64,000 nucleotides of DNA from Mastigias papua (GCA_964019165.1 OZ025268.1:13536359-13600358); one strand, 5' to 3'. Numbered from the stretch's first letter, positions 22,777 through 34,395 are shown. A program made the numbers and translations. Notes: generated from the letters alone by a model not told the origin.

Positions 22777-23403
22777 TCTGAATTTTATACATGAATCTAT
22801 ATGATACAGCCGCACAACCTTACCCAAACATGAGTTAATCGAGGGCGCTGATTTCATTTCCATTGACGAAATCTCAATTAGGTAACACCTTACCGAGATA
22901 CTGGCAGGGGGCTTGACAAATTCCTTAAATTCAATTATGAATACGTTGTCATGGTCCCTTGCTCATGGACTGTAAATGAAGGAAGTAAATTCACAAATGA
23001 AACAGATAGGTAACCTCTCTAGCAGTATATCAAAAGAAGATATCAACTTGATTACACCTTTTCTTTGTATATTTCGATAATAGAGTTGCGGAATCGTTTA
23101 CCTATAATTCATCTTACAGTAGCAACAATACATCATATTCTAAAAAGCAATAGGTAACCTTTAGGGCCTCAGTCAAGTATTGACTGTTGCACTGCATCTG
23201 TTTTCTATTTTGTTTGATTTTTAACTCATGCTGATCAGTGAGAACTATTATGGGGATTTAAAGCACAGCCATGTATAGATATATATTTGTACAAAGGAAG
23301 AAGGCAGCAACAACTCTTTAAAGAAATAGGCATCATTTTGGTTTTTATGCGCTTTTTGTTTATTATCAGTGCTATGTATAGATAAATATACATATAAAAT
23401 ATA
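22777..23403. other. Unassigned interior sequence
   Basis: AT-rich, no frame of note and no recognised domain; GGTAACCT-like words recur (about 22880, 23010, 23153) without clear order. Confidence 0.4.
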
Positions 23404-23735
23404 TGAAAAGTCTGTTGGTACTACAGAACTTCACTATAGCATGAAAAAGCGGGAACATTCTTTTAACATACTGAAAGCATTCTTTCGTCTGACACTCGTC
23501 AGAGTATGAGATGTCGGATAACGACTGAGAGGTGAACCGTAATATATAGCCAGAATCTGGCTATATATATAGGTTCACCTTTCCGTCCTTATCTGACGTT
23601 TCATACAACACAACTTCACTATAACACGAAAAAGCGGGAACATTCTTTTAGCATACCGAAAGTTTTTTCTCGTCCGACACTCGTCAGAGTTTTTTCGTTA
23701 TGCTAAAAGAATGTTCCCGCTTTTTCGTGCTATGC
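23404..23735. mobile_element. Rearranged Penelope-type terminal-repeat fragments
   Basis: Begins with TGAAAAGTCTGTTGGTACTA as in the foldback at 16296, and contains three partial terminal repeats in alternating orientation. One hammerhead-like core on the minus strand near 23470-23512 is complete (CTGACGA, then GAAA, flanked by CATACT/AGTATG); another near 23665 reads GAGA instead of GAAA. No coding sequence. Confidence 0.7.
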
Positions 23736-23842
23736 ATATAAAAATATAAATATAAATAAGCATATAGACATATAGACAAATACCTTTATATATAAATATA
23801 TACTTATACAAATGTATATAAATATATATGAATAAATATCTA

Positions 23843-23936
<94 letters not shown>

Positions 23937-23958
23937 AATATATATAGATATATATATC
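23843..23958. repeat. (TA)n microsatellite, left border of Penelope-like element
   Basis: TA tract with TTTATATA and TAGATATA interruptions, directly abutting the left terminal repeat of the Penelope-like element. Confidence 0.9.
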
Positions 23959-23995
23959 TTCACTATAGCACGAAAAAGCGGGAACATTGCTTTAG

Positions 23996-24036
23996 CATAC
24001 TGAAAGCTTTTTTCGTCCGACACTCGTCAGAGTATG
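23996..24036 (-). ncRNA. Hammerhead-like ribozyme motif (left repeat)
   Basis: Read on the minus strand: CATACT, then CTGACGA, a short helix II region GTGTCGGAC, GAAA, AAAGCTTTC, and AGTATG. CATACT/AGTATG form stem I, AAAG/CTTT a tiny stem III, and the predicted cleavage is after TTC. CUGANGA and GAAA are the conserved hammerhead cores. Helix II is weak (two obvious pairs), as in minimal Penelope hammerheads, so activity is uncertain. Confidence 0.5.
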
Positions 24037-24159
24037 AAACGTCGGATAGCGACCGAAAGGTGAAACGAAATATATAGCCAGATGCGGGTACACGTGATAT
24101 GATGAATAATGCGTCTATTTGGCTCTATGATTGGCCAATTAGCACCTATTCACCATTGT

Positions 24160-25708
24160 TTACTTGAAGAGTCCAAGTGAAAAAACGAACTCTTTTTGTT
24201 TACACAAGACTGGGTTTTGAGTCTTGATGTAAACCGATTCCAAAACACCTAAATGAAAGGACGATCTTGCTTGCCCAATGATCCGAAAACTATCGTCTGT
24301 ATATGTTTTGGCGCATTCTGGATTTGTAATAAGATGTTGTCCTATGGCCGAATCACTTGTCATTTTACAAATAGAGTTTTTACACATACGAGGTGGCTGT
24401 TCTCTTGTTGTTGTGTTTTTCGTCCTGATGCTCGTGGGGACATGTTGTTTTATTCTGTCTGCTAGTCTCTGCGTGGTGCGCCCTACGTACCGAGCTTCAC
24501 ATCGGCACGAAAATTCGTAAACTAACAACTTTTTTGAGTGGTAGGAACGCTATCTTTTTTAGCAGATGGTAGCATGACCCTAGTGTTATAAACCGCACGG
24601 GGCTTCACAGCATAGAAGCAAGATGTAATGGCTTTGTTAATTTGGTTTTCAAATTTTGAAGAAACATTTCCAATCCAGGGCAATTTTAGGTAGACCAGGC
24701 ACTTTTCAGGACCAAACTGTTTTCCTGATGACATGTTGGCTAGTTTTTCCTTAATGCAAGAAACAAGGACATCTTCTGGATATCCATTGTCAATAAGCAG
24801 TTGTTTTATTGTGCCCAGCTCAGAATCTAACTTGGTTTTAGAGCAAATCATAAGTGCCCTGTGAACTAAAGTTTTTATAAGGTTGATTTTTCTAGCTTTT
24901 GGGCTAAAGGAATTCCAACGGATGTATTGACCAGTAAACGTTGGTTTCCTGTAAATGCTGGTGAGAAATCCAGTGCCCCCTTTCTCAACCGAAACGTCTA
25001 GAAAATTCAAGGAGTTGTTCTGCTCCTTATCTACCGTAAAATTTAGGGCTGGATGTAGCTGGTTGAGGTTGACGTGAAAACGGTCACATTCCAGCTCAGA
25101 ACCGAAAATGACAAAAGTATCGTCAACATAACGAAAGTAGACACCTGGCTTTATGGTGTTATTGAAAAGTCTACTTTCATGAAAACCCACGAAAATATTT
25201 GTCAAAGCTGGCCCCAAAGGGTTGCCCATTGCCACTCCGTCTAATTGTTTATACATCTTGTTGTTAAAACTAAATTCCACTCCTCGCGTAGCAACTAGCA
25301 TCAATTCTTTGAAAGTATCCTCAGGGAATGGAGGGCAATCAAGCTGACCTCTATACAAAGCATCAGCACAAATCCCTATGGTACCATCTAATGGCACGTT
25401 GGTGAATAGACTGTGATGTCAAAAGAGCACAGAAATGTTTTGGCAGGGTCAACGTTATAATTTTGGATAAAGTTGGCAAATGTAAACGAATCTTTTACGC
25501 AATTCGAGGAGTAGAGCTTTAGGACCGGGGCCAAAACTTCTGATAACCATTTAGCAAGTTCATGTTGAGAGGAGCCAATCGTAGATAAAATGGGCCGAAG
25601 TGGGATGTTCTCTTTGTGCGTTTTCGGTAAGCCATACATACGTGGGCGCTGTGAGCCTGTGGGTCGAATACCCAGTCTTGTGTAAACAAAAAGAGTTCGT
25701 TTTGTCAC
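24160..25708 (-). pseudogene. Penelope-like RT plus GIY-YIG endonuclease, two frameshifts
   Basis: Three overlapping frames in order. 25708-25388: RMYGLPKTHKENIPLRPI and QHELAKWLSEVL, the N-terminal RT block of Penelope-like elements. 25397-24522: QLDGVAMGNPLGPALTNIFV, YFRYVDDTFVIF (YVDD catalytic) and LNFLDV. 24528-24160: a GIY-YIG-type domain with VYEFSCRCEARYVGRTTQRL, in which YIG reads YVG, then R, H and E residues. A one-base deletion near 25395 and an indel in an A6 run near 24528 shift the frame. GIY-YIG endonuclease fused to a telomerase-like RT is the hallmark of canonical Penelope elements. The upstream N-terminal part is missing. Confidence 0.9.
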
Positions 25709-25848
25709 TTGGACTCTTCAAGTAAACAATGGTGAATAGGTGCTAATTGGCCAATCATAGAGCCAAATAGACGCATTATTCATCATATCACGTGTACCCG
25801 CATCTGGCTATATATTTCGTTTCACCTTTTGGTCGCTATCCGACGTTT

Positions 25849-25889
25849 CATACTCTGACGAGTGTCGGACGAAAAAAGCTTTCAGTATG
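25849..25889 (+). ncRNA. Hammerhead-like ribozyme motif (right repeat)
   Basis: Same 41-base motif as the left repeat, here on the plus strand (antisense to the coding frames): CATACT, CTGACGA, GTGTCGGAC, GAAA, AAAGCTTTC, AGTATG. Its exact conservation between the two arms shows the arms are recent copies. Confidence 0.5.
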
Positions 25890-25953
25890 CTAAAGCAATG
25901 TTCCCGCTTTTTCGTGCTATAGTGAAGTTCTGTAGTACCAACAGACTTTTCAG

Positions 25954-25957
<4 letters not shown>

Positions 25958-26043
<86 letters not shown>
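25958..26043. repeat. (TA)n microsatellite between Penelope element and palindrome
   Basis: TA tract of about 85 bases with one AAATA interruption near 25968. Confidence 0.95.
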
Positions 26044-26050
<7 letters not shown>

Positions 26051-26070
26051 AAACCACAAATATACTATCC

Positions 26071-26111
26071 TTTAAGTAAACGTTTCGATCAAAATCTTCA
26101 TCAGTACTAAA
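26071..26111 (-). ncRNA. Hammerhead-like motif, left palindrome arm
   Basis: On the minus strand: TTTAGTA, CTGATGA, AGATTTTGATC, GAAA, CGTT, TACTTAAA. Stem I pairs TTTAGTA with TACTTAAA with one bulge; helix II is only GAT/ATC, offset by one base. Cores are conserved but helices are poor, so this is a weaker candidate than the one at 25849. Confidence 0.35.
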
Positions 26112-26390
26112 CTTACAATGACATTGGGCCTGCTTAAATTACCTACATAACAATGGGGTCACAATTGATATTACCTAAGGGGGACCTACCTATTAACACC
26201 TCATGAAAAATTAAGAATACATTATATGGGGAGGGCCGAAGCTGTGAAGTAAGAAACAAAGGAGGATAATATAGAGCATATAAGGTGATGCAAAGAGTGC
26301 GAGAAGTGTGAAGAAAAGAAGAATAGATGCTGGATAGACGCAAAATGGACAAAAGAAGCAATTAACGCTAGGAAAGTGCATAGGGGATTG

Positions 26391-26632
26391 CTAATGATCT
26401 GCATATCTGACGTTAAGTCCCTCAGGTATAAAGCTCTGTAGTCTAAACTGCCAGAATCCCTCCTTATGTCTAGAAACTCCAAATACCCTATCTATAATTT
26501 GAAAACTAACATCCTCTAAAAATCCATGATGATTGGCTTCTGTAAAATGTCTAAACAACTCTGCCTGCGTCACTGCTACTCCACTAGAAAACTTCCTACT
26601 AGATGACTTATAATTGTTAAACCTGGCTCTAA
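26391..26632 (-). pseudogene. GIY-YIG endonuclease C-terminal fragment (left arm)
   Basis: Contains RARFNNYKSSSRKF, QAELFRHFTEANHHGFLED, FQIIDRVFG and FWQFRLQSFIPEGLN, the second half of a GIY-YIG domain as found at the C-terminus of a second group of Penelope-like and related proteins. The GIY-YIG motif itself is absent because the copy starts at the palindrome centre. It ends with a normal stop. Confidence 0.75.
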
Positions 26633-26644
26633 CCTCTACATCAT

Positions 26645-26886
26645 TTAGAGCCAGGTTTAACAATTATAAGTCATCTAGTAGGAAGTTTTCTAGAGGAGTA
26701 GCAGTGACGCAGGCAGAGTTGTTTAGACATTTTACAGAAGCCAATCATCATGGATTTTTAGAGGATGTTAGTTTTCAAATTATAGATAGGGTATTTGGAG
26801 TTTCTAGACATAAGGAGGGATTCTGGCAGTTTAGACTACAGAGCTTTATACCTGAGGGACTTAACGTCAGATATGCAGATCATTAG
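26645..26886 (+). pseudogene. GIY-YIG endonuclease C-terminal fragment (right arm)
   Basis: Mirror copy of the left-arm fragment, differing by one residue (SRGV instead of SSGV). Same blocks and the same stop; runs outward into a 3' region of about 340 bases that ends in the hammerhead-like motif. Confidence 0.75.
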
Positions 26887-27165
26887 CAATCCCCTATGCA
26901 CTTTCCTAGCGTTAATTGCTTCTTTTGTCCATTTTGCGTCTATCCAGCATCTATTCTTCTTTTCTTCACACTTCTCGCACTCTTTGCATCACCTTATATG
27001 CTCTATATTATCCTCCTTTGTTTCTTACTTCACAGCTTCGGCCCTCCCCATATAATGTATTCTTAATTTTTCATGAGGTGTTAATAGGTAGGTCCCCCTT
27101 AGGTAATATCAATTGTGACCCCATTGTTATGTAGGTAATTTAAGCAGGCCCAATGTCATTGTAAG

Positions 27166-27206
27166 TTTAGTACTGATGAAGATTTTGATCGAAACGTTTA
27201 CTTAAA
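27166..27206 (+). ncRNA. Hammerhead-like motif, right palindrome arm
   Basis: Plus-strand copy of the motif at 26071-26111: CTGATGA at 27173-27179 and GAAA at 27191-27194, with stem I TTTAGTA/TACTTAAA. Confidence 0.35.
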
Positions 27207-27276
27207 GGATAGTATATTTGTGGTTTATTCTATTTATGTAATTTATATACGTTGTGGATGCGGCTTAGGTTTAGTT

Positions 27277-27434
<158 letters not shown>

Positions 27435-27652
27435 ATATCTATATTAATATCTATATACTAATATACACGATATGTATATAATGAAGGGGATCCGTTCCTC
27501 TGCTTTTCCATGTGCGAATGTGCCTACTCTAGAAGGAATCCGATCCATGAATGTTACAGGTATAGAACCCCTCTTCTTGGTATCGAGGCTACTGACTTAC
27601 ATAATGACTGTCGTCAACGGTAAGTGTCCCAAAACTTTTGGCAGGCATTGTA

Positions 27653-28605
27653 GTTAAAATTAATGGTTCATACACGGAGTGGAGAATCATTAACTGTGGA
27701 GTTCCTCAGGGAGTTCTTATTGGTCCACTGCTATTCAACATTTATATAAATAACTTATTTATGCTTGTCTCTGGCGTCATGATCTACAATTATTCCAATG
27801 ATGCAACTATTAACGCAAGTATTTATAAAAATGAAGACATTATCAGAATCCTAGAAAATGACATTACTATTTTATCTAAGTGGTTTTGGGGTACTTCCAT
27901 GACAATCAATGGAGAGAAATGTCACCTATTGTTATTCAGCAATATGAAGAACACTAACATAACAATAAAAATTGATAATGAATTAACCCATGAGAGTTCA
28001 TCGAAGCTACTTTAGATAAAACTATATCATATAAAGCACAAATTATATCCCTTTCAAAGAAAGCAAACAAAAAGCTGCATGTGCTATCACACATTGCTTA
28101 TTATATGGAATTTGAAAAGCTAAACAATGTTAAGAAGGCTTTAACCCTGTCGCAGGTTAGCTATTGAACGTTGGCATGACTACTTTATGAAAGAGGCCTT
28201 AATACTAAGATACATCCTCTCCACAAAAAAAGCTATACCAATTGCAAACACAGATGAAGAATGAGATTTCAACACATTGTTCGAAAAAGACAATGCTGTG
28301 ACGATTTACGTTAAGAACTTGCAACTGCTAATGACAGAAATAATAAAGATAGAACATAGCCTCAATCCATCATCTATGAAGGAAACATTTGTTTTAAAAT
28401 AACCACTATGGCTTGGAGGATGTTTTCACACATACACACACATATATATCCCCTAGGTTTTTTCCCACTCTGTAGCTGAGGATGGAACAAGCTCGTCCCA
28501 ATACCTTTTTTGAATATGTCGTAATGAATTTGTCGTAAAAGTTGAATAGATCGTAACTGGTTTGTCATGGACGTTTCGATGAAATGAAATGAAATAAAAG
28601 ATCTA
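27653..28605 (+). pseudogene. APE-type LINE, 3' part (rest of RT, C-terminus, tail)
   Basis: Direct continuation of the LINE cut at 22497: VVKINGSYTEW, then INCGVPQGVLIGPLLFNIYI (about 27690-27750), and the active-site region YNYSNDATIN, where YADD reads YSND. After 28016 the frame breaks but can be followed: LSKKANKKLHVLSHIA, KKALTLSQVSY, DNAVTIYVKNLQLLMTEI, HSLNPSSMKE (to about 28385). The element ends in a GATGAAATGAAATGAAAT tail near 28575-28600. Inactive because of stops, shifts and the altered active site. Confidence 0.8.
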
Positions 28606-30015
28606 CAAATGGCTATTCTTTTCTGATTTATCTGTCATGTGGTTCGTCGAGGCTATTGTCCTCAAATTCATTATAAAGCTGCGTTTTCCATCTGATGTCT
28701 CAACCACTATGCCCTTAGGAACGAACACCCTATCAAGTTCCCCAGACAACAAACAACTACTTTTCGAGACAACAGTATCTCCGTTCTTGGGGGAAAGCTA
28801 TGGCATGAACCGTCCTTAGAAGCACAAGAAGCAGCAAACCTCAGTCAATTAAAAAACTCGCACAAAAAACTAGAAAGGAGAAGAATGTAGCTGTCATTTA
28901 TCTAGGCGCTAAGGGTCTCAGCTAGGATTCACCTGACAAACAGAAAGCATACATTTTCTGGTGTAAAACAGAAGAAACATTTCTGCTGCAAAAAGGATAT
29001 GTTCCTAGTATAGTTCAAGTTTCCGTATTTATTGTATGTAGACTTTTTGCTTTTGTTTCTTTATTTTGGACTTACAGTAGGCCAAAATTAACCCATATGA
29101 TTAGCTTTCTTTTTCAGCCTACTGTAAATGATGTATTATATTGTTATACTACAATACAGGCCACTTGAGAGCTTGTATGGGCCACGTGATAAATGGAACA
29201 AACGTGGTCTCTGATTACGTCATTATAGCTTTTATTCATATTTTTGCTTCTATTCTATTAAAAATTTACAATATATAAGTACAAATTGACTATACATATA
29301 CCTGACACTAAGCAACTATAGAAACAATACCCCACTGAGCAGGGGTCATAAGACGGATATAATGAATAACATACTAGACAAACTAAGGTAATCTACGGTA
29401 TCTTGTAAACAAACATTTGCCAATGGTAATTTCGCTCACAGATTTAAAAAAGAGTGGCAACATGACACTCTTTTACAATGAAAAATGAATTGATATTCAA
29501 GCCATTAATATTATTTCGTTGCAAGATAGTCCAGCACACGAAAAAAAAATTAATACTAATGCAGAAAATAAAAGAAGAAATAAAAGGAAAACAAACAAAA
29601 CAAATACTACCGGAAAGAAACACATTAAAGGGAGCTGAGTGCACTACTTACAGAAACCGATATCCCCTTAACCAAAGCGTTTTGTTTCGGAAATGTACGT
29701 AATGGTTTAATCTAATATTAACTTGTTAGCTTCGGAGGGCAAATGTTTGCTTCCACAGAGAAGAAGTTGTAACATATTAATATCTGAAGTGCTAGAATAT
29801 TCATAAGCTTCGAGTCCATCATTACCACCAGCGAGATTCCGTCTATATTCAGTGACTTTATCTATCGGCTGGACAATACAGATCGAGTCATGAGGGGGGG
29901 GGGGGCAGAAAAGCCTGTTCTGTAGTGAACCTTCTCACAAATTAATGACGATTATTGAAATTACGTAAGAAGCAAATGCTCTCTACAAGCTCGTATTTCC
30001 CACACCATTTCAGCG
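28606..30015. other. Unassigned region
   Basis: No recognised gene, RNA or repeat family. Only short unconvincing frames (for example 28637-28819, 29478-29702). A run of G lies at about 29896-29905. Confidence 0.4.
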
Positions 30016-30018
30016 TAA

Positions 30019-31149
30019 AGACCGGTTTACACGATCATATTCTGATACTATTGACAGAATGATGGCTTCTCAATTTTCATGTTTTACCGGAATGCGATCA
30101 TGTAAACGGCCTTCACAAGTCACTGCAAGTTTCTCCAAATTACGATTAACGGCTTAACTGAAGCCGTTTCAAGTGCCTATCACAAATTTTTCATTTGAAG
30201 CCAGGTCAAATGAAAAAGCATCGAAGAATGCCGACAAGTCATGCTTACGTGTAGGAATAGATTGGCACAAATTTGAAAGAAATTAAATCAAGATGGACGT
30301 GAAGCAGATTGAAAGATGTTGTTAGCTTGCGAATTTACAAAGATGCATCAGAGATTGAGAGAAAATGGTTCTGTTGGACTAAAATCCTGGCTGCACCTAA
30401 GTCACGAGAGTATCTACGACAGACTTGTTTACGAGCTAAAATTGACTGTGATGTGTAGGGGCTGTCACATCCCTAGAAAATTCTGTCTACAAAATAACCA
30501 ACAATTACCATTTCTGTTGGCAAACTGCTTTACTGTTCTTATTCTATAAGCTTAGAAAGTAAGTTCTAGGTGATACTGAGAAGCAAACAGTTAAAGAGTT
30601 TGCTACCAATTACTCATTAATTGATTTATGAATCGCACAACATCCCAACAAACTATGCACATGAAATTTCAAAAGGTAACCAGATATTCTTTAACCATGG
30701 GAGCTAAACCAATTTTCGGCCCTTCACTCCCCAAAGAATATCTAGGTACAGCCGTCATTACAGCCTAGATATTATAACCAAAATCAATTTTATTTATTCT
30801 GTTGTCTGAAGAATTGGGTGCCAAGATATTACTACATGTAAGCATGACTTGTCGGTACACTTTGAAAGCCATGCTTCAATGCAAGATCATTTGATCTGAC
30901 TTCAAATGGAAAATCTGTGATAGGCACTTGACACGGCTTTAGTTAAACCGTTAATCGTAATTTGGAGAAACTTGAAGTGACTTGTGAAGGCCGTTTACAT
31001 GATCACATTCAGGCAAAACATGAACATTGAGAAGCCATCATTATGGAAATAATATCAGAAAATGATCGGGTAAGCCGCCCTGCAAAACACGAAATTTGAG
31101 AAGGCGTTATTCTGTAAATATTATAAGAAGATAATCGTGTAAACCGGCC
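30019..31149. mobile_element. PIF/Harbinger-like TIR element with TAA target duplication
   Basis: Inverted arms of 250-300 bases end in AG(A/G)CCGGTTTACACGAT; TAA lies on both sides (30016-30018 and 31150-31152). Three-base TAA/TTA duplications are diagnostic of PIF/Harbinger. The interior holds a scrap resembling the N-terminus of Harbinger transposases (30355-30450). The element is 1131 bp and non-autonomous. Confidence 0.75.
30355..30450 (+). pseudogene. Possible Harbinger transposase N-terminal scrap
   Basis: The frame reads NGSVGLKSWLHLSHESIYDR then LVYELKL. Harbinger/HARBI1-type proteins typically begin with a pattern like R...WV+.WL.RR...G.Y..L..EL. The W-L, Y-D and L-x-x-E-L spacing fits, but the block is short and parts are mutated. 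Support comes mainly from its position inside a TAA-flanked element. Confidence 0.4.
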
Positions 31150-32787
31150 TTAAGAAGCTCAGTGACTGTAACACTTTTACATTTGCAATCTCTAATCTGA
31201 CATATACAATTAACTTTCAAACCAGACTGGTAAAACGCCCCAATTTATGAGAAAGTTCGGCTAATAAAAATCTAACATAGGGCCAAGTTACAAGTAGCGA
31301 TTTTCTGCTAGATATAACAGGAAATATCAATTATCAGATTATCACTTTGATTATTTCATTGTGTAACAAGCCAAAAAATATTGCAAAATGGATCGTGGAC
31401 AATCTAAGCGTGGGCGGAATATAATCAAATTGGTTTGAATTTACTCAGAATATCGGGTGGAAGTTAAATGATACCGGCAATGGCTTTATACAAAGTAGCA
31501 TGCTGTGATCATAATAATGGCGACAAGTGAATAGAAAGACCCCAACATGTCGCAGAGGTATGTTTACATAAGTTGTGACCAACGCGCATTACTTGATAAC
31601 TATTCTTTCAATGTGCTACCAGTCTAGAAACTACACTGTAAAAATATCTTTCGGCAATATCCAGGCTTCTTTAAGGGATAGTCCCTGATTCACATCAGTA
31701 TATACAACATGCACCTGACCAGCAAGCTATGAAAGTATGCATGTTTTGTCGCTTTCCTTGTTGGAAATGACACAATGCATAGATGGTACTCCACTTCATC
31801 TAGATCCTCTCTTAATAGATATACAATGTAAAGCCTGAAATACACGGTCCTCTTTCTACAAGTATTCATAACTGTTCACCTATTAGCCAAATAGCACTAG
31901 GTCAATTTGATGACTGATGGGTGTTTACAAGATCCTCTTCTTCCTCCGTTGCTCCCTAAATAGACAGAGAAGTACGGACAGTTGGTGTTTTCATATACAC
32001 CATAATATGCCATTTCTCTTGTTATTTTCGTTCATTTCATCAAGGGAAAACCAATACAAAGTATATGTGTTGGCTCTATAGTTTTGGTATTTAAAGTTAT
32101 CTGGAAAACGCAATAGGCGATTACGCCTGGAACACCTAGATAGAGGTGGAGCAATGGAAGCAGATTACCCCGGGCCCCAAGGCCTGTGAAGGGGGCCAAA
32201 GTTATGAAACAGTTCTTTGGTGATTGCATCAACTCTGAAATTTCACATTAACCTAATGAGAGACCAAATATTTTCATTTGCCCGCCATTCAAAACAACTG
32301 TTTGGCGTTTGGTAGGGGTTTCCAATACATTACCCTAAATCTTAAAACTACCCCTTTCGAATAAGTCCCCCGCTAGAACTTTAAATCATTACCAGTCTCC
32401 TCCTCATAGAGGCCCCAATCACAGAAGATGATGAATACCCTATTATCGACTGATACCTGCATGTAGGCCGCTCTGTTTTTACTTTAAAGCAAGTTCCCAG
32501 CTCTTTCATCTTGGTGGCAATATTTCTTCAACATGACAAAGCATAAACAAGAGAGTTTCTGTCTATTTCGGTAATACTTTTCGATGCTTTCGGCCTGGTT
32601 CTACGAAGCTATACATTATTACGTAATGCGAGACAGGCAGAACAAAATATTTCTTGTCGCCTGTCAAAAGCACAATAGAAAAAACCTATCTGATTTCGTC
32701 TGAAGTTTTAACATGTCCATCTTTTTAAAAAGGGAAAAGTGAGAACATGATGACATGGAATGTGTCAAAGATAATCTTATCATAAAA

Positions 32788-33645
32788 TTACTGCAGAACC
32801 TTTAAGAGCAAATTTTGTGATATCTGAGGAACATATTGAGCAAAAGCCTTCTGTCAAGTACCTAGGGGTTCACATCGATAATAAGCTTAAATGGAAAGAC
32901 CATATAAAAGCAGTTGCATCCAAAGTGACTCGGGCTATAGCAATGATTAGGCATTCCAAAAAATTACTCCCTAAGCAAACGCTAAAGATGCTATATCAGG
33001 AGTTTGTGGAACCTCACTTTAGGTTCTGTTGCTCTGTTTGGGGAGCATGTGGAGTCACTACCCGCTGTACTCTAGAAAAGCTACAAAACAGAGCCATAAG
33101 AATTATAACGGATAGTCTGTATGATGCACCTGCTAAACCGATCCTGAGACAATGAAGATTGCCTCGTATAGCTGAAATGATTCGTCAAGAGTCTGCGGGC
33201 ATGGTTTATAAAGCAATAAATGGCCACGCGCCTGCCTACTTGTCCAGTCTTTTCAATAGAATATCTGTAGTGACGAACAGAATGCTTCGAAATTCCAATT
33301 TAAATCTAAGGCCCCCAAGAATGAAAAAGAAATTTGGGCAAAACAGCTTTGCATACAGGGGGGCTACAATTTGAAACTCACTGCCTAATGACTGTAGAAC
33401 AGCTCATACCTTTGCAACTTTTAAAGTGAAGCTAAAAGCCATGCTCGCATAGCACCATTTATTTTTATTTTAAGTTTAAGTATTAGTTTTGTAAAACTTT
33501 TTGTATTTTTTGCCATATTTTATTATTGTATTTTAGCTGTATACATATTTTTTTTCTTTTTAAAGGAGGGCCCCTTGAAAACCAGCATTGCTGAAGGGTA
33601 ACCCTCCTAAAAGATGTAAAAATGACATGAAATGAAATGAAATTA
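32788..33645 (+). pseudogene. 5'-truncated APE-type LINE, RT C-terminal region
   Basis: Frame 32817-33474 with two in-frame TGA codons (33153 and 33372). Blocks: PSVKYLGVHIDNKLKWKDHI, KLLPKQTLKMLYQEFVEPHF, LEKLQNRAIRIIT, GMVYKAINGHAPAYL, NSLPNDCRTAHTF. This is the region after the RT fingers/palm in CR1/L2/Jockey-type LINE proteins. The 3' UTR ends with the hairpin at 33564-33608 and an ATGAAATGAAATGAAATT tail. Active-site motifs are upstream and absent. Confidence 0.85.
33564..33608 (+). other. LINE 3'-terminal stem-loop
   Basis: AGGAGGG pairs with CCCTCCT, inner CCCTT with AAGGG, and CAGCATTGCTG can form the tip. Nearly the same as 18133-18176 in another LINE copy, which implies a conserved role, probably recognition by the reverse transcriptase. 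Confidence 0.55.
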
Positions 33646-33794
33646 TTTAGGTGGAAGTGGAGGTAAAAAAGGACCGTGTATTTCGGGCGTAACTTGCATA
33701 GCTTCTCTCTAGAACTGCATACATAGTTTTTGGAAGTGTAAGTTTTGTGTAGAACTGCACGTCAGGCTAGTAGTCAAGGAGGTCTGGGGGGGTA

Positions 33795-34395
33795 CGTCCC
33801 ACCCTATAACATTGAAATCGGTTTCAGTGTCCCCAGAAAATTACAGTACTGTAGTGCACTCCAATACTGTTGCTTCGTTTTAGCATTGGTCGGATAGGGC
33901 TCGCTTGCAAACAGACCAAGAGTCAATCTAGGACAAATCTGCAGCGAAAAGTCAACTAGCCCGGAAATATTATTATATTGGAAAAAGTTGACGACTAAAG
34001 CCCCCAGCTTCTCAGTGGATAAAATGTCTTGAAAGAAAGTTCTAGCTAAAGTTCCCATCCTCCGGTGGCACTATACCTGATGGATGAAAGACAAAGTAAT
34101 GTCATATGGGAAGTGAGCAACGCCACATTCTCTACTTACTTTCAATGAGAATCAACTCTATCCAATGTGCGAATTGTATCAGCAGTAAGCATCAGTGAGC
34201 ATGGAAGAATAGAAGACAAACGGAATTCAATGAGCCAATATATGGGTACAAACGACCTACTCGAAGCTAGGAAACATTTTAAGAGTGGGTCTGTGTGCAA
34301 GCGAGCCTCATCTGATAAATGCCGAAACGAAGTAACAGTATTGGAATACACTACAGTACTGTAATTTTCTGGGGGACACCAAACCCGATTTCAAT
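33795..34395. repeat. Inner inverted repeat
   Basis: About 33804-33935 matches about 34265-34395 on the other strand, including CAGAAAATTACAGTACTGTA. Arms are diverged with several mismatches; no coding capacity seen. Confidence 0.6.

Larger units (their letters stand above)
23957..25957 (-). mobile_element. Penelope-like element with inverted terminal repeats in (TA)n
   Basis: A coding region on the minus strand lies between two terminal repeats of roughly 270 bases in inverted orientation (about 23957-24230 and about 25680-25957). Both repeats contain a hammerhead-like core and the run TCTGGCTATATATTTCG. The right end carries the extra 26-base extension ending in CCAACAGACTTTTCA, as in the foldback at 16296. 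(TA)n adjoins both sides. Penelope elements are known to have terminal repeats in direct or inverted order and to carry hammerhead motifs. Confidence 0.8.
26044..27233. repeat. Near-perfect palindrome, arms of about 589 bp, 12-base loop
   Basis: The sequence from 26044 reads back on the other strand from 27233. The arms meet at 26632/26645 around the loop CCTCTACATCAT. I see one substitution near the centre (Ser versus Arg in the encoded peptide) and no indels. Each arm encodes the same GIY-YIG C-terminal fragment pointing outward and ends with a hammerhead-like motif. (TA)n adjoins or nearly adjoins both sides. It looks like two 5'-truncated copies of a second Penelope-type element joined head to head. 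Confidence 0.9.

Noticed and set aside
22777..23403. Recurrent GGTAACCT words as a regulatory array
   Set aside because: Spacing irregular and copies few; chance is sufficient.
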